Source of the DNA: Botryosphaeria dothidea
Lineage: Eukaryota > Ascomycota > Dothideomycetes > Botryosphaeriales > Botryosphaeriaceae
Assembly (NCBI GenBank): GCA_011503125.2
Contig: WWBZ02000002.1
Location: forward strand, 806,001 to 870,000
Length of the DNA: 64,000 nt
Reading direction: 5' to 3'
Shown here: positions 11,152-21,873 of the stretch, piece by piece
Position numbering within the stretch: position 1 is the stretch's first letter
Layout: the number at the start of each line of letters is the position of its first letter
Made by a program: the position numbers and the translations under genes
Notes under the pieces: model-generated
The model's input: the letters and a program-made list of their open reading frames with translations, nothing else
Databases searched by the model: none
What the model was told of the DNA's origin: nothing

Positions 11152-12227
11152 TTTCTTTTTGCCATTGGTGTTGGATGATGCAGACCTGTTTGTCTCTGTG
11201 TATGAATCCATTTCTTTTGCACTGCTCTCTTGTGCGTCTCTCATTGTGGTCTCAATCAACTTCTCTCCAGGAAACATTCTAGTATGACTATTCAGACCAA
11301 CATCATCCTGTAAGCCTTCATTGAGTACTTGAGTCGAAACACATGTTTACTTCTGTAGAATGGTCTGAAGTCCACGATACACTTTTGCCCGGTCTGTGAG
11401 TACCGCTCCCGCGAACTCATGCATGCCGAACCCCCAGCATGCTAACCAAAAATCATTTATCTATGTACCAGCGAGAACAGAATGGCCTTTGACGCCACCG
11501 CCAGCCCCGAGACCGGGCGGTAAGGTCGCCGTTTGCTTGACACGCCAGAGCAAGCAAACAGCCGCGGATTGAAAGACCTCAACACCACCGTTCTGGAACC
11601 ATAAGGAACCCGAACGTCCAGAGAAGCTCATTCGACAATGATCAGACGAGGCTTGCTCTTCATGCGGAGTGGAAACATTCATCCGGGCGCAAGTGTATTG
11701 CATTTCCTGCGACAACGCTATCCGGATGGGTTCTTCCACTCCGCATTAAGCGAGGTTTGCTGGGAATCGAGTCCGTACGAGCGGTATCGGGGGCGGGCGA
11801 CGCGCGTGGCGATGCTCGTGTTGTTCGCGGTGGAGGATGTGGAGGATATGATGCCGGTGGATAGGAGTGTGCCGAGGGGGGGGGATGTAAAGGGTGAGGT
11901 TTTTGGAGGGTCGGGGGTGGCAGATGGAAAAGGACATGGGGAGTGAGGGGAGTAAGAAAGGCGTGGTTGTCAAAGGGCGCAAGGACGGTGCATGGGCGGG
12001 TGGGTCGGGGTAGTGACAGCTTTGATTAGGATGGTGATCGATAGGAAGTTGGCGGGCTGGTTGGGCAAGTGTGAGGCGTGATGGAGGGGGTAGAGAGACA
12101 ACATTGTTGACTCTTAGACTCAAATGACGTCTCTACCATGTTTAATCCATTTTCAGACTGGGAAACGATAGTGTGATTATCCATAGACCTTTCCAATGCA
12201 CTAAAACATTCCACTAAGCCGCAGCTG
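11152..12227. other. Intergenic region with foldback element B
   Basis: No gene is supported. It lies downstream of the minus-strand permease and contains foldback copy B. The reading frames at 11461-11946 are produced by that element and by a purine-rich stretch downstream. Confidence 0.65.
11652..11756 (+). repeat. Foldback element, copy B
   Basis: Inverted repeat with left arm ATGCGGAGTGGAA (from 11662) and right arm TTCCACTCCGCAT (ending 11747), an exact 13-bp complement that extends imperfectly outward (GCTTGCTCTT against AAGCGAGG) and inward (CATCCGG against CCGGATG). The 82-nt core 11664-11745 matches copy A without gaps, and copy D (in reverse orientation) along its whole length including the loop (TGCATT, ACAA, GCTATCCGGAT shared). 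Confidence 0.75.
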
Positions 12228-14636
12228 TCAAGTCTTCTTACCCCCTGAACTTTCATCCCTCTCAGAATCCAAATGCCTCAACTCCAACTTCGGGGGTTCC
12301 CTCTCCGGCTCTCGCCGAATCCGCATCTCAAACTCATTCCCATCCGCCTGTTCACAATCCGTGTCACTGTCATCCCTAACCCTGGCTCGGTCCGGCAGTA
12401 CCATATCGTTCAGAGTATCGAGCGTATTCTTCAACTGCTCCCAATCACCAAGCACAACCCACCTCTCGGACCACCCCCTCTTCCAGCTCAGCAGCTTCAA
12501 CAGCAAAAACAGCACCAACAACACGAACGGCCCCAGGTAAATATTCAGCGCCTTCAACCGCATATTCCCCTGCCCATTCCACAACCCGGCGCTCGCAAAC
12601 ACCAACACGACCAACGCGCAGCACACCAGCGACGCCCACGCGAGCGCCGGCTGCCACGCACCCAGCCACGACGACAGATCCGTGCGTTCCCAGCGGTCAT
12701 ACCGCGCGTACGTCGGCCCCACGAGGCGGCGGCGGTGGCGCCACAGCCAGCGGTGATACCTGACGAACGCCAGGCTCTGCGACGCCCACACCAGCACGCA
12801 CGACGTCGACCCGATGCTGATGAGGACCTGCTGGGTGTCCTGGGCGCCGCCGTCGAGGCTGAGCAGCGGCACCCACGCGAACGCCATGCTGGCCGCGATG
12901 GCCCAGGCCGGCACGCCGAACGTCGTCGTCTCGCCCAGTTTGGCCAGCGCGCGCGTGGGCCGCCGCCAGCGGCGCGCGTCGACCTGCACGCTCTGGCCCA
13001 GGCCGTAGAGCGCGCGGGAGGCCGTGAATAGCGCGCTGTTGGCCGTGCTGAGGGCGCTGTAGAGGAGGCAGACGTTGATGATGGAGGAGAAGGGCACTTT
13101 GGTGCTGGTCTGCGTCTGGTCGACGGCGATGGTGGGCAGGGTGAAGTTGTTGGAGTAGGTGCTGCCGGATGTGTCGGTGCTGACGTTGTTGGGCAGCGTG
13201 CGCCGGGAGAGGTCGCCGCCGGGGTGGCAGCTGTAGGGCCAGCCGTGCTTGGACGTGAAGGCTTGCTGGTAGTAGGGGGTGAGCTTGTCGCAGCTCCATT
13301 CGACGTTGAGGGCGAAGCCCAGGACGCTGAAGAGGTAGATCAAGGTCACGATGTAGGCGATGTTCTTTGCGGGGAACTTGAGCTCTCGCGGGTTGCGAGC
13401 TTCGAAGGCGGTGATTGTTACGGCTTCGATGCCAATGTACGGGTAGACGGCATTACCGATTGCGAGCCTGTACTCCGTGAGCATCATTGGAGATAGATGC
13501 CTCGGGAAATTGCCTTACACTATTGCTGTTGGTCTGTTGTTCACCACTTCCTCGTTGTATTGAAACCCATCTTTTATAACTGAGAAAGCAAAGTTTAGCC
13601 AGAGGAGCGCAGAAATGTTGCATAGATTCCCTACATTTGCTGTGGATTGGTTTGTTGTTGGCTCCTGTCATGCGGATGATTAGTCTTGGGACGGCTTGAT
13701 CAATAGTAATGTACAGACCTCCGAGGTTGATCACTATCATGGTGACAAAGACGAAGAAGATCACAATGAGCTTGAGGATACCTCCGACAAACTCAATCCA
13801 GCCGAATATCTTTGTTCGTGTCAGCATAAAACCTCAGCGTGCATATCCATGGTGCACTTACCGAGACACTATTAAAATTGACGAGGAACACCACTGCTGG
13901 AAATAGAATGAAGACCAGCACTTTCGCAAGTGTCCCGTCTCCCCAGTACGAAACCACCACGTCACCAGCAGTGGTTATGACCGCCGCAAAACTGATGGCG
14001 TATGTATACCTGCAAATAAATGAGCACTCACAATCTGATTCCTAAGGAAAGACGCATTGCGACCACACGAGTTTCATGACGAGGGCAATCCGAGCCACCG
14101 TGCATCCGCTCTCACGGCACTTACCAATAAGCAAAGCACACCACATTTGCCAGATCACGGTCAACAAAGTGCCGCACAAATTCGACCATAGGGTTCGGGA
14201 TAGGCCAGATGACGACCATCTCGCTGATGCCCTCCATGACCATGCAGGCCATTGCTCCCAGGAGGCCAAATGCTAGTAGCAGCGTGCCCGGCCCGGCAAA
14301 GGAGAGGATTTCTCCGGAATTGGTGAAGAAACCAACACCAATGATGGTGCTGATCACGATCATCTGGCGTATGCATCAGCACACACGCTCATGGTCATGC
14401 TGGTTGATTTTTGATGCCAGAGCGGAGCAGGGGTGCCGCTGATAAGAAACCGAGGGACCCACAAAGATCTGCCACTTGTTGAGCTCGCGCCTACATCAAA
14501 GTACGATGTTAGTTACAGCATTGGGCAAAGCAGTTGAGACGAAAGACAGGGACTTGGCGCAGAAAACGCACCTGAGTGGTTGGCGGGGCGCTCTGCCCAC
14601 AGGGTGGCCATCGTTCGCGGTGAGAACGTCAGGCAT
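12228..14636 (-). CDS. APC-superfamily amino-acid permease (YAT-like)
   Basis: Seven exons: 14636-14572, 14490-14463, 14363-14125, 14009-13862, 13809-13719, 13630-13519, 13467-12228; 640 aa. The joined protein has the typical opening RRELNKWQIFMIVISTIIG, leading into TM1 (VGFFTNSGEILSFAGPG), which matches the G-rich first helix of fungal amino-acid permeases. Then come SYWGDGTLAKVLVF, GFQYNEEVVNNRPTAI, and the helix-6 region YPYIGIEAVTITAFEARNP, where family members read GxE..G.xAxEExNP. About twelve hydrophobic segments are present, with a charged cytoplasmic C-terminus. The family imports amino acids with protons at the plasma membrane; the substrate cannot be assigned. Exon 2 is only 28 nt, and intron 1 starts GTGCGT. 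It is divergent from a tiny gene at 15114 across 477 bp. Confidence 0.88.
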
Positions 14637-15113
14637 ATTGGCGAATCGTGCATTCGAGTGCACCGGCATACATTAGGGACAAGTTCTCTTTGGCTAAAGG
14701 AGGGTAAGTAAGAGACGAAGCAAGCAGGTTGTAAGGTGTCCCAAGGGCGGCCTCCGCAAGGCATTGCCAAGGCAAGGCTGAGCGGCTCTGGGGTGACACA
14801 GGGCCAAGGCAGTAGTTGCCAGGTGGCCGACGAGGCAGAAGCGCCTGTGAAAAAGGCGGAAGTCATCCTAGCAATAGAGGCGCACGGAAAGTAAACCTGT
14901 TGGCCAGGGAGAGGTTGTGCTGCATAGCCGCCGCGACTGCACCACCCATCAGCCGCAATGGCGTGGAGCGGTCATGGGTGGTGACTGGGTTCCGACAGGC
15001 GAGACCCGTCCTCTCTCTCAGCAACAAAAGGGCGGCAAGGCACAGTTCTGCTACCAATTCTCCCCCTTAAACACAATCCCGCCATCCAGCCTTGAAGTCT
15101 TCCTGTCGTATCC
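14637..15113. promoter_or_regulatory. Shared upstream region of the permease and the small gene
   Basis: 477 bp between two divergent starts. No strong TATA box was seen. The frames crossing it on both strands are shadows. If the small gene is real, the two genes share this promoter. Confidence 0.4.
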
Positions 15114-15517
15114 ATGGACCAGGGACAAACAACACTTGAAACGTACGAGATAGATGCGCGCGAGACTAGCTACATTGCCAAGGCAGATCTGGAGAGCCTT
15201 CTCCGGAGGACCTTCGGCAGCAAGCATGAGTTCGAAGTGAGGGTGAGTGCGTTTCCGTCGTCGATGTGAGCTTTGGCCAACCGGTGAAGCAGAAGAATGA
15301 CCAACGACTGCGTTCGTTCTGGTCATACAAGGCGCCAAGGGAGTTGAGCAGGGTGCGTACATACATATACCTCTCTCCGTGCGATGTCACCCTCCGATAG
15401 CGCTGATGAGAAAAGTAGGTCGAGCTGGGGTAAGCATGCGCATACGATTGTTTCGCGGAGCGTGCGGCTGACCTGTGTGGCAGGAGGATCATGAAGAGAC
15501 GATCCAATACCGCTTAG
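15114..15517 (+). CDS. Small four-exon gene, predicted 77-aa protein of unknown function
   Basis: Exons 15114-15242, 15293-15352, 15419-15429 and 15484-15517. Exon 1 reads MDQGQTTLETYEIDARETSY... and ends FEVR before GTGAGT. Exon 2 reads KNDQRLRSFWSYKAPRELSR before GTGCGT. Exon 3 is 11 nt, ending before GTAAGC. Exon 4 ends ...MKRRSNTA then TAG. The donors and acceptors are all GT-AG, and the frame stays open only when the introns are removed. The composition (an amphipathic Glu/Asp/Arg-rich helix, then an APRELS segment) is protein-like and recalls small uncharacterised fungal proteins, but I cannot name a family. There is no signal peptide. Exon 1 is the most convincing part. The last two exons are the least certain: a different acceptor at 15484 would give another C-terminus. 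Confidence 0.5.
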
Positions 15518-15804
15518 ATGGCAGGTCTACATTGGTTCTCGCGTAGGCGTTCCTTGTCAGCTGGTGGCGCAATAATGCAGGGAAGGGCAAGCACTGATAA
15601 GGCGGATTCCGCGCATGGCTATGCAACACAGCCTTCTCAGCCTGGCTTTTTTGTTTCGTAAATTGCAAGCCTCATTGGAAGCTTTTGGCCTTGTGATCTC
15701 ACTGCGATGCGAATGAATAACGGCTTAAGTTCAGAGGGTCTTTTCGGAACATTTGCGACCAGTCTCGTCCTTCAGCTTTTGTGAAGCATATTTCAGTCTT
15801 GATC

Positions 15805-17571
15805 ATGACTACTTCCAGAACCGAGACAGATGACACATGCAACGGCTGGGAACACTACCCTTCAAATCTTCCGGAAAGGAGTTTGCTTGGTATTGATGCA
15901 GGATACTTCAATGAGCAGCTCGCAAAGCTTTCCGAATCTTTTTGTTCCGAAAGCGAAGTTGCCCGGAAAGGACGGGGTACGGCCGTCGCTGAGACGCAAG
16001 TACATTTGCGCAATATCTGCTCCCAGGGTAAGGGCATTAAAGTCGCTCCGAGCGTCCAATAGTAACACTCCCAAAGACGAGCAAAATGGCCTATCCGTCT
16101 CCTCCAAAGATATCCGCGATGAAACAGGAGCGGTCCTCCATATGATCGGAGCAGAAAGTCGGAGAACGGAAATCTTGTAGGCAGTCCGGTTGCCACATGT
16201 CTTGTACTTGCAAGTTGACGTCAATCACAGTCTACTCGCCCAAGAATACTCCCTCGGTCCCTTCCCTATACCCGAACGTCTGCTCAGGAAGATCCTGACA
16301 CGTTACGCCGTCGCGCCGTTGTTCCTGGACGTTCTCCGCGGCGTATCCAACGAGACACGCATCTCCGAGGAGAGCTATGGCAACGCCTTCTACCGTGCCA
16401 GCCGTAAAAGCCAGACGAATATAGAAATCTCATATCAACTGAAGTACGCAGACCATGCGCGGTACGACCCAAATTTCCCGTGGCAGATACGGCAGACCGA
16501 GGTCTTCCACCGCATGACCGTGGACAAGGGTCACCCACAGAATTTCTGGCTCGTCTTCCAACCGGTGATAAACTCAAGATTTGAGAAAAGTTTGCAGGAG
16601 AAGGTAGGAGATGAAGACAAATGGCGGAGTCTGGAGACAAACCCCATACGGCAGCATGTTATGCTCATTTCAGCATATGTGGACAACTGGCGAGAGTACT
16701 TGGCGAGCATAGGCAAGGAGTATCAGTATCATGTGAGTTTTCTCCCAGTATATGCTGAGATCCTCGAAAGGCCGAGCTGATACGGCATAGCGGAGAAGGA
16801 TTGCGGCTGTACAGTTTACAAGGGATGAGGACTTCAACAGCAAGCTGAACTTCAAAAGCATGCAGGAGCTCCGCGCGCTAGGAGAAACTGTGGAATCTGT
16901 TCCTGTTATGCTGGATGCCACATCGAAATTGATTAAAAGCTTACACGGCATGAACCAAGAGCTTCGTACACAAGGGCTGGTTGACGAAGAAGAATTTGAC
17001 TCAACAGCCGGTGCATTGGGATCTATCTCAATACGCTTGGGTGGCTATGGTGATTCTGCTGCTGCGTTGCTTGGGCGGACAAGAGGCATCATTAAACTGG
17101 TGAGTCAATACATCTCAAATCAGGACGCATACTGACGAAAAACACAGGTGACCGATGCTCTGAATTTACGAAACCAAAATAACGCCGCTGCTAACCAGAA
17201 GATCGCAAAGGAGATCAACGAAACAATGTTGAACCTGACAATGGAGAGTGTGGACGATAGCTACGTGGTGCGCGTGGTGACCCTTGCAACTCTCATCTAC
17301 TTACCCGGAAGTTTTGTCGCGGTAAGTCCTGAAGCCTCTCGATGCTGAGCTCCGACATAAGCTGATAGCTGCTGACAAGTCACTCTTCGGGATGAATTTT
17401 TTTGACTTCGATGACGGAATGTCAAGTCTGAGGATAGCCGCAAACTCCTGGATCTATTTGGTGGTGACCGTTCCTTTGACGCTGTTGACTGCGCTGGCCT
17501 GGTGGTTTGCAGCCAATGGCCAAAAGAAGAAGCGGGATAATAAGCGACTAGGGGGAAGTGATAAGGCGTAG
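15805..17571 (+). CDS. CorA-like membrane protein (fungal divergent Mg transporter family)
   Basis: Six exons: 15805-16027, 16077-16176, 16231-16732, 16791-17099, 17148-17321, 17380-17571; 499 aa. The last third carries the CorA hallmarks: a long helix region, then TM1 (VTLATLIYLPGSFVASLFGMNF) containing the Gly-Met-Asn motif at about residues 440-442, and TM2 (WIYLVVTVPLTLLTALAWWF), followed by a short basic tail. Bacterial CorA uses YGMNF at the pore mouth; here Phe replaces Tyr. The N-terminal half matches the large soluble domain of fungal CorA-like proteins (QEYSLGPFPIPERLLRKIL, AVAPLFLDVL, RQTEVFHRMT). Whether such divergent proteins carry Mg is unknown. Introns 1 and 2 are short (49 and 54 bp), and their splice choice is the least certain part. 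An alternative retains a start of exon 3 at 16181. The gene ends 20 bp from the kinase stop codon. Confidence 0.82.
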
Positions 17572-17591
17572 TAGATAGCGTACAGCAGATA

Positions 17592-20550
17592 TCATGGAGG
17601 TGCAATGACAGCTTTGCGGATGACGATGGCATCTTTCGGTTTCCTTGTAGGGCCAGATAAATAGGCAACAATTTCAGCTCCTGATTGCTGAAGGACAAAA
17701 CCGTCGTATTTCGGATCGTAGTAATGAATGAATGAAGAAGAGATATCTACTTCCCGCATGCTAGGGTGCCACTTCGTCGAAATTGAGGGGGATAAGTCAA
17801 GCAACACGAAGCCGGGTTCGCTGTTTAAATGTCCACGACGAATGAAGATTGCTGCAGTGCCGTTAGGAATGACTGAACCGTGCGTAATTCCATCATATCT
17901 AGCAGCAAATCCGAAGCGGTTGAGCTTTCCGCCCTCTTCTCCAATGATTGACCCATTACCATGAGTGTCTATTGTGAGAAAATGGGGCTCAAGGCCGTTG
18001 AAAGCTTGCGTGCCTCTCCAGGGAACTAGGATATTGTTGGCGCTGCCGCGCGGGGTGTCGATATTCTGCAAATGTCAGAGAATAAGGCACGTGCGGCGGG
18101 GCGGGAGATAACTTACAATGAGCATGTTGCAGAAGCCCGGGAAACGGTCACCATCACTTGTCCATATCTCCCAATAATCAAAATGATTAGATCTTGACCA
18201 AGCATAGATGTAGTTGCCGTCATGGCTGAACGCTGCCGTTCGAAGAATAGCTCCTTTGAGTTTAAGGCTCTTTTCATCTTGACTAGACATCATCAGTTCA
18301 GTGAAATGTAGTGCCTGGCAGTTCAGGCTAACTTACGAGCCTAGACGACGAAGAGTCAGTTCCCCATCATCTCTGTGAATCAAACAATCCCCGTTTATTG
18401 AAATAGATAACCCGGACGCAGGACCCCTAAAGTCGAGTTCATCGTGCCTAGAGCCTCTTATCTGGATCTGGACATAGCAGGTCAGTAAGAATTTGCATGC
18501 AAGAATGGGTGCTGCTCTTTGACGGACTCACTTTCTTGAAGTCCACATTCCGGGGGTCCAGTGGGCAGAATAGAGCGGCAACAAATCCTCCCGCGGCAGC
18601 AACAGCTTCAACCTGATGTGAACGGCGCTTCAGTAGGACACCTGTTTCACGAATATTCTTGAATAAGACTGGTGTCTTCTGCCAAGGTAGCTCTTTGATC
18701 CTCACTGCAAATGCGAGCTCTACGGTTCGAAAGACAGCCCATTCACCCTCAAGTGACATCCGAGATTTAGTGCTCACTCCGAACTTTTCAACCACGAATG
18801 AGCTGACTTCAAAATTGTTCCTGATCTCGAAATGCGGGAACAATCGATCAGGGGCGGTGTAAGTGCTCGGAGTTTGTGTCGAGCCAGAGAGTGGAGTCAA
18901 GATGGGAGCAGTTCCTCTTAAGGACTCGGGATCTTGAGTCCATGGACACGATTTATGCATATCGGTTTCCTCGTATTGGTCGATGATGGCTCCCAAAGAT
19001 TTTACAATTCTATGCGCCCTTGGACGTTGGTTATAGTCCGTTCTGAGGATATCCTGGATGAGTAAAGATGTCTGCGGTATCCACGGAGCAGAATGGTGCA
19101 TCACTCGCAACCAATCGACCATTTGAGGTTTAAGTGAACGGTCGGCTGTCGAATAGAAGTAGTTTGGCGCCTCCTTATTACGAAGTGTTTGTAGATGCTC
19201 GGCAGCATCGGGCCCACCAATGATTAATGCAACAACATCCAGTAACATGCACCCGAAGGACCATACGTCGCTTGGAATCCCAACTTTATCTTTCTGAAAC
19301 TCGACTTCCGGAGCCTGATATTCCGCTGGATATTGCTTTGCACGAGTGAAAGTCAACGGCCTGTCTCCAGAACCAAACCGATCGCTGTGTCGTACATCGG
19401 ATATGCCAAAGTCCGAGATTTTCCACCTTGTTTCCGGAGGGTCGTCCCAGAAGATCAGGATATTGGAAGGTTTGAGATCCATGTGCGTGCAGCGAATAAT
19501 CTCATTGGTTTCACTCTTGCGCACACCATCGTGCAGCCATTGTATGGCCGATGCAACCCCTTTCATCTCGGAAAAGAGAAAATATGGTGTGAATTTTGCC
19601 TTGCGGTGCTCGAAGCGGCCGCACAGTCCAAAGAGTAGCTCGCCAAGGTTGCAGTCCGCGAGATTCGAGATGATATATCCGCGAGCACTGCCCCTGCTCC
19701 GGCCGATTTGTATAGCTGCAAAGCTGAAAAGGATATTTGGATTCGGTTTTACCGAATCTTTGAGAAGCTCCAGGTTTTCCTTTTCCAGCGTGAAATCATC
19801 GATTCTGCTTGCAGGAAAGCTCTTCACGGCCATAATTCTTTCCTGGATCTGGTGAGTATAACGAACGGCATATTAAAACACGTAGGTGAAACATACTTCG
19901 TTGATCTGCTTGCCGCTTTTCTTGAACATGTGCTGAGGTGGAATCTTTTCTTTTGTGACCTTGATCCCCACTCTTTCGTGCATGACCTCTTCCTTGTCCT
20001 TGCGGAGGAAAGGCATACGGGCTTTCTGATGTTCTGGTTCTTGTTCACTGGATCCTCTGGTGTAGGTTGCAGGCTTCATTTCATGGATCCTGACCGGTAG
20101 AAATCTGAATTGTTCATGGAAGAAATCCCTGGAAAAATCGAACACCATCTGCCGAAGCTCACGTTCATCGAATGGCAGTCCGCCATCAACCCGGCCCCTA
20201 TCCTCAGGCACAAATTCTTTCATGAAGTACTGCGTCCATTGGTCGAATCTGATCCAAACGAGGGTCGAAATTATTCTCAATTGGTGCAAATGGACGCGTT
20301 CTTTCGTTGGTCCTTTCAACCTGAGGATCTTTGCAAATCGTTCGAAATACGAGCCTTGTTGCGATCGCTGACGGGTCCATATGTCTTCGATTTGCTGATG
20401 TGTCAGGAATTGCAGTTCGTCCTCATGTTGAGCACCTTGCATCTCCTCAACTAAGGTTTCTCTTATCTCTTTTCGGAGCGGGTCAAGTTTTCTCTCGGGA
20501 TCCGCCAGCCAATACATGGCGGCTCTGAGAGGTTCTTTGAGAGTTGGCAT
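17592..20550 (-). CDS. Protein kinase with N-terminal unknown domain and C-terminal propeller-like region
   Basis: Five exons: 20550-19897, 19848-18532, 18467-18337, 18282-18117, 18065-17592; 913 aa. Residues 1-218 form a charged helical domain I do not recognise. The kinase domain follows: the ATP-site lysine in ERIMAVKSF (K227), a catalytic loop HMDLKPSN (His-Met-Asp instead of His-Arg-Asp, about 340), DFG at 364-366, APE at 397-399, and SDVWSFGCMLLDVV. No glycine-rich loop of standard form is visible. All key catalytic residues are present, so it is probably active. After about residue 660 the chain changes to short beta-like repeats (RTAAFSHDGNYIYAWSRSN, then FGFAARYDG, and FVLLDLSPS), suggesting a WD40-like propeller. 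Kinases of this build are common in filamentous fungi and mostly unstudied. The gene is convergent with the CorA-like gene. Confidence 0.85.
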
Positions 20551-21873
20551 CTGGTACCATCTTCTGCAGATGGGAGAGAAGGCTGCCAGAGGTGGCGGTC
20601 AATCAGGTCGTTTCGGAAGGCGTGAATATCGCATCAGACGTGGCATCTCAGGCACCACGGGCAATGATTGGCAGGCCTGTCGCGCATCGGATGGCTGGAA
20701 AATCCTTCTGTCGGAGTGTTGGCGGTAGCGGAAGAGGCACGGTAGCACGCGGTCGGATGCGGAGGGTGCTGGGTGCTGGCAGTGTTGATAAGCCGCCGAA
20801 TGACATGTGGAAGTGGCGTCGGGCAGAGCAGCGGGGCTTAGCTGGTGAGTCGCAAGAGGTCCAAGGCTGCCTTCGCCTCGCGCAGATTCACTCGCATAAG
20901 CGAAGGATTCGAGGAGCCCGGTGACTCGAGCGAGGACGAGCGCGAGGGGCACGCGTTGTGCTGGCGGGAAAGGTGCGCAAGGCTGGCGGCTACGCATCGC
21001 CCAGCCGATAAGCCACCCAGCCGAACTTGGCAGGACGGTATCGTTCACTCTCGACGCCACATGGCTGGGCCCAAATTACTCGGGACAGCTACATCGGCGT
21101 CAGCGAGGAATGCAGGCGTCGAAGTCTCTTTCAGCTGGAGAGTGTAGTCGTGCTTACCAAACAAGCCTAGAAGGTAGGCTACTTTGGGCGGCCTGAATGC
21201 TTAGCTCGAAACACATTTCTCATCCATCGTTACTGGTAGACGTGGTCAAGAGTAGCCCTGATGCCACCTGAGGTGGAGGCGAGTAACGTGTCATAAGGGC
21301 GGTGCTGCTCTATGTCGCCGATCTGTGGCTACGACATCTCGATCTCGCCAAGGCAACGGCTAGATGCAAGCACCCAGTCAAAGCGAAACAACATTCAGCA
21401 AAGGGATGGATAATGATAGAGTTGTGGAGAGGGATGTCGTTGCAAGAAAGGTAGTTGCGGCCATTACGCCAGTACGTAACAATATTAGCTTCGAACGAAT
21501 CATGCTCGGATGCATGTCCGGAGACCCACGAGGCAACCCCATCGGCATGTACAGAGGGGTGCTGCAGCACGATAATAACAGCGGGGTATCGCACCACCTG
21601 GTAATCATCAGTGCACCATATAACCGAGTGCAACTCTTACAATCTTGGAAGCAAGAGAAATCAAGTATATCAAGCGTGAATCGATGCAATTTGATTACCC
21701 AGCGCACTTTCCGCACCGAGTCTATAATACATAGCTCTTTACGATACTAGAGGGAAACGCTAAAATAAAGCGAAGGTCTCTCAATCCTTATCAAACGCCA
21801 CCCCATGCTCCGCACACACCAACGAAGCATGCATGCATCGCACCTCTCGTGAAAAGAGAAAGAAAAACCTCAA
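20551..21873. other. Intergenic region upstream of the kinase
   Basis: No gene is supported. It holds the kinase promoter and the 3' flank of the RING-ligase gene. A (GCAT)n palindromic run, GCATGCATGCATC, occurs at 21827-21839, about 35 bp beyond the ligase stop codon. Confidence 0.6.

Noticed and set aside
11281..11460. Possible tiny gene starting MTIQTNIIL with GTAAGC and GTGAGT donors
   Set aside because: Joining the candidate exons runs into a stop within three codons, and other frames show no conserved sequence.
12273..13031. 252-codon plus-strand frame over the permease
   Set aside because: Gln/Pro/His/Arg-rich shadow of permease exon 7, with no motif.
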